A stretch of DNA of 64,000 bases from Eubacterium sp. AF22-8LB (GCF_003458715.1 NZ_QRVI01000012.1:1-64000); one strand, 5' to 3'. Positions 17,496-27,282 are shown, counted from the first letter of the stretch. Numbers and translations: made by a program. The notes: a model not told the origin generated them from the sequence alone.

Positions 17496-18290
17496 ATGAA
17501 AATCGTTGTTTTAGAAAAACAAGTTCCGGATTCAACTGAAATCACAGTTGATAAAAAAACTGGTGCGTTAATTCGTGACGGTGTACCTGCAATCACAAAC
17601 CCTGATGATTTAGCTGGTTTGGAAGCTGCATTGGAATTAAAAGACAAAAACCCTGACACTGAAGTTGTTGTAATGACAATGGGATTACCTAAAGCTGCTG
17701 AAATGTTAAAAGAAGGCGTTGCTATGGGTGCTGACAAAGGTGTTTTATTAACTGACCGTGTATTAGGTGGATCTGATACATGTGCTACAAGTATCGCTTT
17801 AGCTGCTGCTTTGAAAAAAGTAGGATTCGATTTAGTAATCGCTGGTCGCCAAGCTATCGATGGTGATACTGCTCAGGTAGGACCTCAAACTGCTGAACGT
17901 TTGGATATTCCTCAAATTACTTATGTAGATGAAATCTTAGAAGTAAAAGAAGATACAATCACAGTAAAACGTTCATTAGAAGATGTTGAACAAATCGTAA
18001 CTGCTAAGTTGCCATGTGTTATCACAACATTATCTGGAATGAACAAACCTCGTTACATGCAATGTGACAATATCGTTGACTTATGTAAAGAAGACAAGAT
18101 CGAAGTTTTAACAAATGCTGAATTAGGAATCGATCCAGAAACAGTTGGTTTCAAGGGTTCTCCTACATCAGTTAAAACTACTTTCACTAAAGACGTAACT
18201 GATAAAACAGAAGTATTCACATTGTCTGAGCAGGAAACTGCAGATATGATTGCTAAAACATTGAAAGAAAAGCAAATCATTACAAAGTAG
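17496..18290 (+). CDS. etfB: electron transfer flavoprotein beta subunit
   Basis: Small subunit of the ETF partner of Bcd, 264 aa. The MKIVVLEKQVPDSTEI start and the AGRQAIDGDTAQVGPQ segment are typical. The start is placed at the ATG at 17496, the conserved family N terminus; TTG and GTG codons just upstream are also in frame, and the AAAGGAA RBS does not fully exclude them. Located between bcd and etfA as in other butyrate producers. Confidence 0.94.
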   Translation: MKIVVLEKQVPDSTEITVDKKTGALIRDGVPAITNPDDLAGLEAALELKDKNPDTEVVVMTMGLPKAAEMLKEGVAMGADKGVLLTDRVLGGSDTCATSIALAAALKKVGFDLVIAGRQAIDGDTAQVGPQTAERLDIPQITYVDEILEVKEDTITVKRSLEDVEQIVTAKLPCVITTLSGMNKPRYMQCDNIVDLCKEDKIEVLTNAELGIDPETVGFKGSPTSVKTTFTKDVTDKTEVFTLSEQETADMIAKTLKEKQIITK

Positions 18291-18305
18291 GGAGGATGAA
18301 GTAGA

Positions 18306-19337
18306 ATGGCTCGATTTGAAGAATATAAAGATATCTTCGTTTTCGTTGAACAAGAAAACGGAAACATTGCAGAAGTAAGTTATGAACTTATTTCAGAAGC
18401 AAGAAAACTAGTTGCTTCTATCCCTGAATTTGGATACAAAGTAGTTGGTGTATTGCTTGGAGAAAATGTAAAAGAAAAAGCTCAAGAAGTTATTAGTCAT
18501 GGAGCTGACAAAGTAATCGTTGTTGATGATGCTTTATTAAAAGACTATTCAACTCAATTCTATGCAGATGCTTTAACACAAGTTGTTTTAGCTCACAAAC
18601 CAGATTCAATGTTAACTGGTGCCACTCCTTTAGGACGTGACTTAGCACCACGTGTAGCTGCTCGTTTAAACGTTGGTCTTACTGCAGATGCTACTAAGAT
18701 CGAAGTTGACTTAGAATATGCTAAAGAAACTGGTGAATCATTATTAGACGTAACTCGTCCTACATTCGGTGGTAACTTATTTGGTACAATCGTATGTAAA
18801 GACACTCGTCCACAGATGGCTACAATCAGACCAAAAGTATTTGAATTAGCTCCAACAGATGCTAGCCGTACTGGTGAAGTTGAAGAATTCAAACCAACTT
18901 GGAGAACTACAGATCCTCAAGTATTCGTAGAAAAAGTTATTGAAAAAGTTAAAGCAGATGTAGATATCACTAAAGCTAACATCTTAGTAGGTGCTGGTCG
19001 TGGTGCTGAAAATTGCTTAGACGTACTTCAAAAAGTAGCTGACGAATTAGGTGGTGTAGTTTGCTGTACACGTGCCGTTGTTGAAGATGGATTCTTAGAC
19101 AAAGATCGTCAGGTTGGTCAAACAGGTAAAACTGTACGTCCTTCATTATATATCGCTTGCGGTATTTCAGGAGCCGTACAACACTGTGCAGGTATGGATA
19201 AATCAGATTTGATTATCTCTATCAACCGTGACCCTCAAGCAGAAATCTTCAATATTTCTAACATGGGATTCGTTGGTGACTGTGCTACAGTATTACCTTT
19301 ATTAGTAGAATCAATTAAAGCTGCAAAAGCTGAATAA
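18306..19337 (+). CDS. etfA: electron transfer flavoprotein alpha subunit
   Basis: Large ETF subunit, 343 aa. The C-terminal FAD domain shows GAGRGAENCLD, GQTGKTVRPSLYIACGISG and INRDPQAEIF motifs. With EtfB it should form the bifurcating ETF that feeds Bcd and reduces ferredoxin, the substrate of the Rnf complex encoded upstream. RBS GGGAGGA. Confidence 0.95.
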   Translation: MARFEEYKDIFVFVEQENGNIAEVSYELISEARKLVASIPEFGYKVVGVLLGENVKEKAQEVISHGADKVIVVDDALLKDYSTQFYADALTQVVLAHKPDSMLTGATPLGRDLAPRVAARLNVGLTADATKIEVDLEYAKETGESLLDVTRPTFGGNLFGTIVCKDTRPQMATIRPKVFELAPTDASRTGEVEEFKPTWRTTDPQVFVEKVIEKVKADVDITKANILVGAGRGAENCLDVLQKVADELGGVVCCTRAVVEDGFLDKDRQVGQTGKTVRPSLYIACGISGAVQHCAGMDKSDLIISINRDPQAEIFNISNMGFVGDCATVLPLLVESIKAAKAE

Positions 19338-19356
19338 TAAAAAGGAGCAAAACGAA

Positions 19357-20193
19357 ATGAAAAATGTAGGTGTTATTGGTGCTGGAACAATGGGGCAAGG
19401 TATTGCCAATGCATTTGCTACAGCTGGTTACAATGTAACTGTATGTGATATTAAAATCGAATGGGCACAAAATGGTATCAACAAAATTGGTGCTAAATTA
19501 GATAAATTAGTATCTCGTGAAAAAATTACTGCAGAAAAAGCAGAAGGTATTAAAGCTAACTTAACAGCTGGTGAATACAAAGATTTAGCTGATTGTGATT
19601 TAATCGTTGAAGCTGTTCTTGAAAAAATGGAAATCAAAAAAGACTTATTTAAGACTTTAGATGAAATCTGTAAAGAAGACTGCATCTTCGGAACAAACAC
19701 TTCAAGTTTAAGTGTTACTGAAATCGCTAACGGAATCAAACACAACGTTATCGGTATGCACTTCTTCAACCCTGCTGATCGTATGAAATTAGTAGAAGTT
19801 ATCTCTGGTGAAAACACTCCAGTTGAAACTAAAGAAGCTATTATCGAATGCTCTAAATCATTAGGAAAAACTCCTGTTGAAGTTGCTGAAGGACCTGGAT
19901 TCGTTGTTAACCGTATCTTGATTCCTATGATTAATGAAGCTTGCTTCATTTACCAAGAAGGATTGGCTAGTGTTGAAGATATCGATACAGCTATGAAACT
20001 TGGAGCTAACCACCCAATGGGACCGTTGGCTTTGGGTGACTTAATTGGATTAGATATCGTTTTAGATGTAATGGAAGTATTATATACTGAAACTGGAGAT
20101 CCTAAATATCGTCCATGTACATTATTAAAGAAAATGGTTCGTGCTGGAAAATTAGGTCAAAAAACTAAACAAGGATTCTACAGCTACAACTAG
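19357..20193 (+). CDS. hbd: 3-hydroxybutyryl-CoA dehydrogenase
   Basis: Reduces acetoacetyl-CoA to 3-hydroxybutyryl-CoA with NAD(P)H. The N-terminal Rossmann motif GAGTMGQGIA, the NTSSLSV segment and the HFFNPADRMKLVE catalytic region with its His are all visible. The 278 aa are the usual bacterial length. A hairpin with a T-run follows before crt. Confidence 0.95.
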   Translation: MKNVGVIGAGTMGQGIANAFATAGYNVTVCDIKIEWAQNGINKIGAKLDKLVSREKITAEKAEGIKANLTAGEYKDLADCDLIVEAVLEKMEIKKDLFKTLDEICKEDCIFGTNTSSLSVTEIANGIKHNVIGMHFFNPADRMKLVEVISGENTPVETKEAIIECSKSLGKTPVEVAEGPGFVVNRILIPMINEACFIYQEGLASVEDIDTAMKLGANHPMGPLALGDLIGLDIVLDVMEVLYTETGDPKYRPCTLLKKMVRAGKLGQKTKQGFYSYN

Positions 20194-20203
20194 TGAAATA
20201 ACT

Positions 20204-20233
20204 AAAGTGAAACACTCGTTGTTTCACTTTTTA
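20204..20233 (+). terminator. intercistronic hairpin between hbd and crt
   Basis: 11-bp stem AAAGTGAAACA/TGTTTCACTTT with a 5-nt loop and a short T-run. It could be a partial terminator or an mRNA-stabilising element that lowers crt and CoA-transferase output relative to bcd-etf-hbd. Confidence 0.7.
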
Positions 20234-20256
20234 TTAATATTTAGAGGAGAAAAATC

Positions 20257-21036
20257 ATGGAAAACGTTTTATTAGAAAAACAAGGACACGTATCAATTAT
20301 CACAATCAACCGTGAAAAAGCATTAAACGCATTATCAACAGCTGTATTAAATGACTTAGAAGAAGCTGTAAACACAGTAAAAGCTGATAAAGATACTTAC
20401 TGTGTAGTTATCACAGGTGCTGGAAGTAAATCTTTCGTTGCGGGTGCAGATATTGCTGAAATGAAAGACAAAACTGTTGAGGAAGCTGCTGAATATGGAG
20501 CTTATGGAAACAAAATCTTCCGTCAAATCGAAACTTTACACTGCCCAGTTATCGCAGCAGTTAACGGTTTTGCATTAGGTGGAGGATGCGAATTAAGCAT
20601 GGCATGTGACATTCGTATTGCTGCTGAAAACGCAATCTTTGGACAACCAGAAGTAGGATTAGGAATCACTCCTGGATTTGGTGGAACTCAACGTTTAGCT
20701 CGTTTAGTACCTGCAGGAATCGCTAAAGAAATGATCTTTACAGCTCGTAACATCAAAGCTGACAAAGCATTAGCAATCGGATTAGTAAATGCGGTAGTTC
20801 CTCAAGAAGAATTAATGGCAACTGCATTAAAGATGGCGAATGGAATCTGCAAAAATGCTCCAATTGCTGTTGCACAATCTAAAAAAGCTATCAATGCTGG
20901 ACTTCAAACAGATATAGATTCAGCTATCGCAATCGAAGTAAAAGATTTCTCTGATTGCTTCGCTACAGAAGACCAGACTTATGGTATGGAATGCTTCGTA
21001 AATAAAGTAAAAGAAAAAGAATTTAAAAACAAATAA
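20257..21036 (+). CDS. crt: crotonase (3-hydroxybutyryl-CoA dehydratase)
   Basis: Enoyl-CoA hydratase family, 259 aa. The oxyanion-hole segments SFVAGADIAEM and NGFALGGGCELSMACD and the catalytic-Glu region GQPEVGLGITPGFGGTQRL are present. Dehydrates 3-hydroxybutyryl-CoA to crotonyl-CoA, the substrate of Bcd. RBS AGAGGAG. Confidence 0.95.
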   Translation: MENVLLEKQGHVSIITINREKALNALSTAVLNDLEEAVNTVKADKDTYCVVITGAGSKSFVAGADIAEMKDKTVEEAAEYGAYGNKIFRQIETLHCPVIAAVNGFALGGGCELSMACDIRIAAENAIFGQPEVGLGITPGFGGTQRLARLVPAGIAKEMIFTARNIKADKALAIGLVNAVVPQEELMATALKMANGICKNAPIAVAQSKKAINAGLQTDIDSAIAIEVKDFSDCFATEDQTYGMECFVNKVKEKEFKNK

Positions 21037-21054
21037 TTTGAAAGGAAGATTTAA

Positions 21055-22605
21055 ATGTCAAAAGTAATGTCAGCCCAAGAAGCTATCAGCATGATTAAAG
21101 ATGGCGACAAAATTGGTGTTGGTGGATTTATCGGAATGGGCCACCCTCAAGAATTAAGTGTTGCCATTGAAAAGAGCTTTTTGGAAACAGGACATCCTAG
21201 AGATTTAACAGTAATGTTCTCTGCTGGTGTAGGAGATGGAACACCAGATTTAGGATTGAACCACATGGGCCACGAAGGATTGTTAAAAAGAATCATTGGT
21301 GGTCACTGGGGATTGATTCCAACATTCCAAAAATTAGTTTTTGAAAATAAAGTAGAAGGATATAACTTACCACTTGGAACAATCAGTTTGATGTTCCGTG
21401 AAATTGCAGGACACCGTCCAGGTGTTATCACTAAAATCGGTTTGAAAACATTCATTGACCCACGTTTAGAAGGTGCGAAGATGAATGAACGTACAAAAGA
21501 AGATTTAGTTGAACTAATCAATATGGATGGAGAAGAATGGTTACGTTATAAATCATTCCCACTAGATATTGCCTTAATTCGTGGTACATATGCAGATGAA
21601 GATGGAAACTGCTCAATGTGTAAAGAAGCAGCTACATTAGATTCAATCAGTATCGCCCAAGCTGTTAAAAACAGTGGTGGTAAAGTTATTTTACAGGTAG
21701 AAAAAATTGTTGAACGTGGTTCATTAAAACCAATGGATGTTAAGATTCCAGGAATTTATGTTGATGCGATTGTTGTTGCAGAACCAGAAAATCACTGGCA
21801 AACATATTCAGATCCATACAATCCATCGTTCTGTGGAGAAATCCGTGTACCAGTAGATTCAATTGAACCTATGCCATTAAATGCACGTAAGGTTGTATGC
21901 CGTCGTGCTGCTATGGAATTAGATCCAGCTGCAGTTATCAACTTAGGAATTGGTATGCCAGAAGGTATTGCCAATGTTGCCAATGAAGAGGGTCTTCCAG
22001 GACTTAAGATGACTGTAGAAGCCGGAGGAATTGGTGGTGTTCCAATGAACGGTACTGCCTTTGGTGCTTGTACAAATCCAGACGCAATCATCGACCAGAC
22101 ATACCAGTTTGACTTCTATGATGGTGGTGGATTAGATCAAGCCTTCTTAGGACTTGCAGAATGTGATGCGAAAGGTGATATCAACGTATCTCGTTTCGGA
22201 CCTAAAATTGCCGGATGTGGTGGATTTATTAATATCACACAAACTTCACCAGTTGTTGTTTATTGTGGAACATTCACAGCTAAAGGTTTAAAAGAAACTG
22301 TTGGTAATGGTAAATTGACAATTAATCAAGAAGGTCAAATCAAGAAATTTAAAAATCACATTGAACAGGTTACATTCTCAGCTGAATACGCAAATCAAAC
22401 AGGTCAAAAGGTCTTGTATATCACTGAGCGTGCCGTATTTAAATTAATTGATGGTAAATTAACATTGATTGAAATCGCACCAGGTGTAGATCTTCAAAAA
22501 GATGTATTAGACCAAATGGAATTCAAACCATATATCGCTGAAGATTTGAAGTTGATGGATGCACGTCTATTTACTGACGAAATCATGGGATTAAAAGAAG
22601 AATAA
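21055..22605 (+). CDS. family I acyl-CoA:acetate CoA-transferase
   Basis: Fused alpha-beta CoA-transferase of the propionate CoA-transferase/YdiF type, 516 aa. The N-terminal half shows KIGVGGFIGMGHPQEL; the C-terminal half has NLGIGMPEGIANV and TVEAGGIGGVP, where the Glu is the expected catalytic residue. As the last gene of the butyrate operon it probably transfers CoA from butyryl-CoA to acetate, releasing butyrate. Its true acyl preference cannot be read from sequence, so no gene symbol is given. Confidence 0.88.
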   Translation: MSKVMSAQEAISMIKDGDKIGVGGFIGMGHPQELSVAIEKSFLETGHPRDLTVMFSAGVGDGTPDLGLNHMGHEGLLKRIIGGHWGLIPTFQKLVFENKVEGYNLPLGTISLMFREIAGHRPGVITKIGLKTFIDPRLEGAKMNERTKEDLVELINMDGEEWLRYKSFPLDIALIRGTYADEDGNCSMCKEAATLDSISIAQAVKNSGGKVILQVEKIVERGSLKPMDVKIPGIYVDAIVVAEPENHWQTYSDPYNPSFCGEIRVPVDSIEPMPLNARKVVCRRAAMELDPAAVINLGIGMPEGIANVANEEGLPGLKMTVEAGGIGGVPMNGTAFGACTNPDAIIDQTYQFDFYDGGGLDQAFLGLAECDAKGDINVSRFGPKIAGCGGFINITQTSPVVVYCGTFTAKGLKETVGNGKLTINQEGQIKKFKNHIEQVTFSAEYANQTGQKVLYITERAVFKLIDGKLTLIEIAPGVDLQKDVLDQMEFKPYIAEDLKLMDARLFTDEIMGLKEE

Positions 22606-22610
22606 AAGCT

Positions 22611-22636
22611 AAAACAGGTCAAATGACCTGTTTTTG
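22611..22636 (+). terminator. terminator of the butyrate operon
   Basis: 11-bp complementary arms AAAACAGGTCA/TGACCTGTTTT with TTTTT on the plus strand. Confidence 0.9.
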
Positions 22637-22665
22637 TGTTAAAATGGTTTTGGGAGTTGATATAA

Positions 22666-23703
22666 ATGTTATTTTTTAGAAATGATTATGGTCAAGGCTG
22701 CATTCCTGAAATTATGGAATATATGAATACCACAAATGGCCGTTCTTTTACTGGATATGGTATGGATGAAATTTGTCAAAACGCAAAGGAAGCTATTAAA
22801 AAACATATTCCAGATTATGATGTCGATGTTCACTTTTTAGTTGGAGGCACCATCACCAACCAAACAATCATCAAAGCATGTTTAAAACCATTTGAAGCTG
22901 TGATTGCCTGTGATACAGGACATATCGTAACACATGAAACAGGTGCTATTGAAGCTGTAGGACATAAAGTCATTCCTGTAAACAACTATGCAGGAAAAAT
23001 AAATCCAGCTGATATTCGTAAGGTGTTTGATGCACATATGCTTTCTTATGAACACATGGTTTATCCAAAAATGGTTTATATTTCGAATGCAACTGAATAT
23101 GGTACTGTTTATACATTAGATGAATTAAAAGAAATTCGTCGTGTTTGTGATGAATTAGGTCTTTATTTAATGATGGATGGAGCTCGACTTGGTGTCGCTT
23201 TAGCAACCGTAGATTACACACTTAATGATTTAGCAAATTTATGTGATGTATTCTATATTGGAGGAACAAAAAATGGTGCTTTAATAGGCGAAGCTGTTGT
23301 CATTACCAATCCTGCATTAAAGCCATATTTCCGTTTTGTGATGAAACAAAATGGTGCGATGCTTGCCAAAGGATGGTTATTAGGTATTCAATTTTTAGGT
23401 TTATTTGAACACGATGCATTCTATAGTTATGCCAAACATTCTGTAGTATTAGCGCAACAGATTCAATCGAAACTTCAAAAACTAGGCTATGCCTTATTTA
23501 TGAAGAGTGATACAAACCAGATTTTTGTCAATGTCACGAAGGAACAATATCAGTTCTTAAGTGAAAAGATTGATTTTGAAATCTGGGAAAAATGCGATGA
23601 TCATTATGTCATTCGATTTGTGACAAGCTGGCATACTTCAAATGAAGAAGTAGAAGAGCTTTGTGACTATTTAGAGGCGGCCATCGAAAAAAAAGAAGAA
23701 TAG
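22666..23703 (+). CDS. low-specificity threonine aldolase / beta-eliminating lyase family
   Basis: PLP enzyme of fold type I, 345 aa. The sequence matches the threonine aldolase group: RNDYGQGC near the start, a GGTITNQT segment, the LMMDGARLGVAL region with the PLP-binding Asp, and the Schiff-base Lys in YIGGTKNGAL. Expected reaction is cleavage of threonine or allo-threonine to glycine and acetaldehyde. It is a single gene ending 3 bp from a convergent operon, with no clear terminator in between. Confidence 0.85.
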   Translation: MLFFRNDYGQGCIPEIMEYMNTTNGRSFTGYGMDEICQNAKEAIKKHIPDYDVDVHFLVGGTITNQTIIKACLKPFEAVIACDTGHIVTHETGAIEAVGHKVIPVNNYAGKINPADIRKVFDAHMLSYEHMVYPKMVYISNATEYGTVYTLDELKEIRRVCDELGLYLMMDGARLGVALATVDYTLNDLANLCDVFYIGGTKNGALIGEAVVITNPALKPYFRFVMKQNGAMLAKGWLLGIQFLGLFEHDAFYSYAKHSVVLAQQIQSKLQKLGYALFMKSDTNQIFVNVTKEQYQFLSEKIDFEIWEKCDDHYVIRFVTSWHTSNEEVEELCDYLEAAIEKKEE

Positions 23704-23705
23704 TA

Positions 23706-24779
23706 TTATTCTAGATTGGAACGATACGTCCAACCTAGTATACCATTCTTTTTGATTTGAACTTTATCTTGATAGGCGAAAACGATTTTAACAGTTTCGC
23801 CTTTTTTTAATGGAATTTCATAGTTCGTATAATCAAATGCCTTTAAATCCTTGGTCACAAATTCATTTTCAACCCAAAAAGTTCGATGATTATATGGACA
23901 ATACACCTTAGATTGTTTATCACTTTTTTCTAATATTTGAATTTGACCATGGTTCCAAGTTACAAAAAAGGGAATTTGCGTATGATATGAAACATCATGA
24001 ATGACCTTTTTTTCTTCAAGCAGATCGCTTCTTTCCATACGTGTTGTCTTGCCTTCAAAGATTAAGGCGTTCAATTGTCCACCATGCTTCACAACATTTC
24101 CACCATCAATACTATAAATATTGTGTTTGACATCATAAATAGGATCAAAAGAGGCGATATGCGAACAATATTCTGTCACAGGCATGTGTCCTACAACCAC
24201 ATTCTTTTTAAAGACTTGATGCGTTTCTAAAAAGAAGGGGTGTGTTAAAACTTGTTTAAAATCTGTACCATAGTTATCATTTGATTCAATGCCGGCATGT
24301 ACATAGATATGTTGATCATCCTCTAATACGTGAGGCAAATCATTTAAGAAACATAATTCTTTTAAGTAATGTTTTCGTAATATCTGACAAATGTTTGATA
24401 TGTCACAATCTTTGTTGATTTCAAGATGTAAGCTTTGAGCCATTTCATGAATCAAGCTTTCCTTACGAAAACCTAAAACATGCTTTAAAAAATTAAGGCG
24501 ATACGAATATAAAACATTTTTCGCTATAAAATCGCAGTTTCCCATAATACAATGTACATCCTGTGTTTGTACCTGATGCATAATGTAATGTAATGTTTCT
24601 AAGTTTTTTGGTCCTTTTTCAATGATGTCTCCTAATAGAATTAAACAGTCTTCATTGGGCTTATAATCAATCTTTATTAATAGCCTTTTATATAAGTCTA
24701 GATTACCATGAATATCACTAATTACAATTTTGCGTTTAGACTTTGTATATAGCCTTTTAATCACGACATTTCGATTCAT
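23706..24779 (-). CDS. metallophosphoesterase with C-terminal SH3-like domain
   Basis: Calcineurin-like phosphoesterase, 357 aa. Metal-binding motifs DIHGN (about residue 23), GDIIEKG, GNCD and GHMP lie in family order, and SIDGGNV resembles the PPP/ApaH-type end. Residues from about 300 form a small beta-rich domain ending KNGILGWTYRSNLE, like a bacterial SH3 module, yet there is no signal peptide. Last gene of a four-gene operon; it overlaps the esterase by 4 bp. Substrate unknown. Confidence 0.85.
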   Translation of the reverse strand: MNRNVVIKRLYTKSKRKIVISDIHGNLDLYKRLLIKIDYKPNEDCLILLGDIIEKGPKNLETLHYIMHQVQTQDVHCIMGNCDFIAKNVLYSYRLNFLKHVLGFRKESLIHEMAQSLHLEINKDCDISNICQILRKHYLKELCFLNDLPHVLEDDQHIYVHAGIESNDNYGTDFKQVLTHPFFLETHQVFKKNVVVGHMPVTEYCSHIASFDPIYDVKHNIYSIDGGNVVKHGGQLNALIFEGKTTRMERSDLLEEKKVIHDVSYHTQIPFFVTWNHGQIQILEKSDKQSKVYCPYNHRTFWVENEFVTKDLKAFDYTNYEIPLKKGETVKIVFAYQDKVQIKKNGILGWTYRSNLE

Positions 24780-25531
24780 TGAAATAAGAAGGGAAGGAAT
24801 GTATCACATTCTTTTTCCCAGTCCTCCTCACAATGTCTTCCATCTGGAATTACATTGTATAATACTTTAACATTCTTTTTAGAAAGGGCATTTCCTACTT
24901 CGGTACATGCTTTTGTCTGCCAAACAAATTCATGCATTAAGCTTGTTTCTTTAGAACCCCATGATAAATAGATGGAAGTATTGCGTTGTATTTGTTGTTT
25001 AGAAATATCTTTAAGTATCGCATCCATACTTTCTAGAATATAAGGAGATACGACAATAGCCTTTGAATAGATATGAGAATATGTATAGGCTGCATATAAG
25101 CTCATTAAACCTCCACAGCTGCTTCCGGCAATATAAGTATTTTTTCTTGTTCTTTTCGTTCGATAATGCTGATCGATATAGGGCTTTAATTCATTCACAA
25201 AAAAATCCATTGTCGCATCGCCTTGTCCTTCAAAAGAACCGTATTCAGGATCATAAAAGGGATAGGGTGCATATTCTATTAAACGATTATTTCCGTCATG
25301 TGAACATTCTTGACCGACCACAATTAAGTCTAAGCCTAACTTTTCAATGTGGTCCTGAATATGAATGGCCTTGCCATAAGTGGCATATTCGTCTAGAAAT
25401 AAATTATGCCCATCAAACGTATAAAGAACAGGATATTGTTTGGTATTCAACTCATAATCATCGGGTACATAAATAAATATTTTACGATTTTGATTCAGCT
25501 TTGACATGAAAAGCTCTTTTTCAATTATCAT
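24776..25531 (-). CDS. alpha/beta-hydrolase esterase (Fes-like)
   Basis: Putative esterase of the enterochelin-esterase/esterase-D-like fold, 251 aa, without signal peptide. The nucleophile Ser lies in GSSCGG, the Asp is probably in the WGSKETSLMHEF region, and the His in GRHCEEDWEKE. The start at 25531 is chosen because AAAGGA lies 7 nt upstream and the ATG overlaps the stop of the preceding ATP-grasp gene (ATGA). Tight coupling to an ATP-grasp ligase suggests that it hydrolyses a related ester or amide product (inference). Confidence 0.83.
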   Translation of the reverse strand: MIIEKELFMSKLNQNRKIFIYVPDDYELNTKQYPVLYTFDGHNLFLDEYATYGKAIHIQDHIEKLGLDLIVVGQECSHDGNNRLIEYAPYPFYDPEYGSFEGQGDATMDFFVNELKPYIDQHYRTKRTRKNTYIAGSSCGGLMSLYAAYTYSHIYSKAIVVSPYILESMDAILKDISKQQIQRNTSIYLSWGSKETSLMHEFVWQTKACTEVGNALSKKNVKVLYNVIPDGRHCEEDWEKECDTFLPFLFQ

Positions 25532-26724
25532 AAGCAATCCTTTCTTAATAGAGCTGTTTTAAAGAATTCATCTCTTCTTACAGGACTTGTAAATTTAGCG
25601 ACGATCGCAACATCTCCCATGGCAGCCGCAATAGCTTCTGGCAAGTAAAGTATTTCAATCAGCTCTTCATTAAACATAGCTTGAATTTGTTTTGTCGAAT
25701 ATTGATATTTGATGGAATTTCTTCTTCCGACAAAACCAGCAGAAAATCTTCTAAGTTTTGAATAGGATGCCGACTGTTTTAAAATAACCTCTGCCCATAA
25801 ACGATAGACATCAAGTTCTCCGGCATAATTCATTAAATCCGGACAGAAACCTCCTGGTGGTCTGAAGTTTACTTCTAAGCCAAAAATGCGTCCTTTTTCA
25901 CCTAAACCTTGAACATTATGATTTAAACGGAAGAACTCACAATGGAAGAAGCGATTCTTGATTTTGAAGGCATGAATTGTTCTTTGAACAATATCACGAC
26001 ACTCATCGTCAATTTCAAATTGGGTATAACAACCAATACTTTGTTGATACAGAACCGAATCCATACAGTTACCTACATATTCTAAGCTGTTTAAGTATTG
26101 AATATCACCATGTTCATCACAAATTCCATCTAAAGTAAAGACATCTCCATCAATGAATTGTTCTAAAATCATCACATGATCCTTTGTCTGCATATAGACA
26201 GATTCTAATTGTTGTTGATTCATGATTTTGTATGTCATACTTGCACCAACACCATGATCCGGTTTCATAACAAGTGGATATCCGACTTTGTCGGCAAATT
26301 CAATCGCATCCTTTAAGGTATTAGGTACTTTATAATCGGCAACAGGTACATCGGCTTCTTTATAATATTTTTTCATTTGTGACTTTGACTGTAACTCTTC
26401 AATTCTTTCAAGCGAAAAACCTGTTTTCACATTGAAATCATCACGCAAACGAGCATCTAAAGTAAGCCACGCCTCATTATTAGATTCAATCCAGTCCATT
26501 TTTCCATATTTAAAAGTGAAATAGCCAACAGCTCTAACCATCGCATCGTAATCTTGAAAGCTATGTACGACATAAATTCCATCACAATATTGTTTTAACT
26601 CATCTTTTAATTGATTGTAGGGTGTATCTACAATAGCTAATACAGTAGCCCCATTTTCCTTTAATCCTCGACAAAACATCCAATAGCTTTCTGGATAATT
26701 TGGTGAAATAACGACAAAATTCAT
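25528..26724 (-). CDS. ATP-grasp ligase of unknown substrate
   Basis: ATP-grasp superfamily protein, 398 aa. A pre-ATP-grasp domain (residues 1 to about 110) precedes the ATP-binding segment with YPLVMKPDHGVGASMT and the LEQFIDGDVFTLDGI region; the metal-binding LEVNFRPPGG motif is near residue 290. Such enzymes join a carboxylate to an amine via an acyl phosphate. It lies 3 bp after the NUDIX gene and overlaps the esterase. No pathway could be assigned. Confidence 0.85.
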   Translation of the reverse strand: MNFVVISPNYPESYWMFCRGLKENGATVLAIVDTPYNQLKDELKQYCDGIYVVHSFQDYDAMVRAVGYFTFKYGKMDWIESNNEAWLTLDARLRDDFNVKTGFSLERIEELQSKSQMKKYYKEADVPVADYKVPNTLKDAIEFADKVGYPLVMKPDHGVGASMTYKIMNQQQLESVYMQTKDHVMILEQFIDGDVFTLDGICDEHGDIQYLNSLEYVGNCMDSVLYQQSIGCYTQFEIDDECRDIVQRTIHAFKIKNRFFHCEFFRLNHNVQGLGEKGRIFGLEVNFRPPGGFCPDLMNYAGELDVYRLWAEVILKQSASYSKLRRFSAGFVGRRNSIKYQYSTKQIQAMFNEELIEILYLPEAIAAAMGDVAIVAKFTSPVRRDEFFKTALLRKDCL

Positions 26725-26727
26725 AAG

Positions 26728-27243
26728 CTACACATTCCTTTCTGCCATTATTTGACTAATCGCAATGACCGTTTTACCATCATCAATCTTGCCATTTTTT
26801 GTATATTCATAGGCTGTTTCTAAATCAAGCCATACAATATCAATTTCTTCATCCTCGTCCTTGGCAAATTGAATTTTTGCCTTTGTAGGATTGATGGCTT
26901 TATAAATCCAGATTCTTTCATCGCAAAAGCCTGGAGTTGAAACAAAGCTTAATAAAAGCTCAAGCTTTTCACATTCCATACCCGTTTCTTCATTCAATTC
27001 ACGAAGACCACATGCCATAGGATCCTCACCATATTCAAGCTTTCCAGCTGGAATCTCTAATGTTTCTGAATTAATAGCTGGACGGAATTGTTTCACTAAT
27101 AAAATCTTTCCATCCACAATACATATCACACCTACGCCGCCTGGATGACGAATAATATCGCGTTTATATACTTTATCTTTGATTTTGACATCTTTGGATA
27201 CTAAATCAAAAATAATACCTTTATATATCATTTTTTCTTCCAT
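26728..27243 (-). CDS. nudF: NUDIX hydrolase, ADP-ribose pyrophosphatase type
   Basis: 171-residue NUDIX hydrolase. The Nudix box G-x5-E-x7-REUxEExGU is intact (GKLEYGED ... RELNEETGM). The N-terminal beta-sheet and the RHPGGVGVICIVDG segment match ADP-ribose pyrophosphatases. The ATG at 27243 is preceded by AGAGGTG at good spacing. First gene of the operon NUDIX, ATP-grasp, esterase, phosphoesterase. The substrate may differ from ADP-ribose given this context. Confidence 0.87.
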   Translation of the reverse strand: MEEKMIYKGIIFDLVSKDVKIKDKVYKRDIIRHPGGVGVICIVDGKILLVKQFRPAINSETLEIPAGKLEYGEDPMACGLRELNEETGMECEKLELLLSFVSTPGFCDERIWIYKAINPTKAKIQFAKDEDEEIDIVWLDLETAYEYTKNGKIDDGKTVIAISQIMAERNV

Positions 27244-27282
27244 AAACAAACACCTCTATTTTAAAAAAATTATAACACAAAA

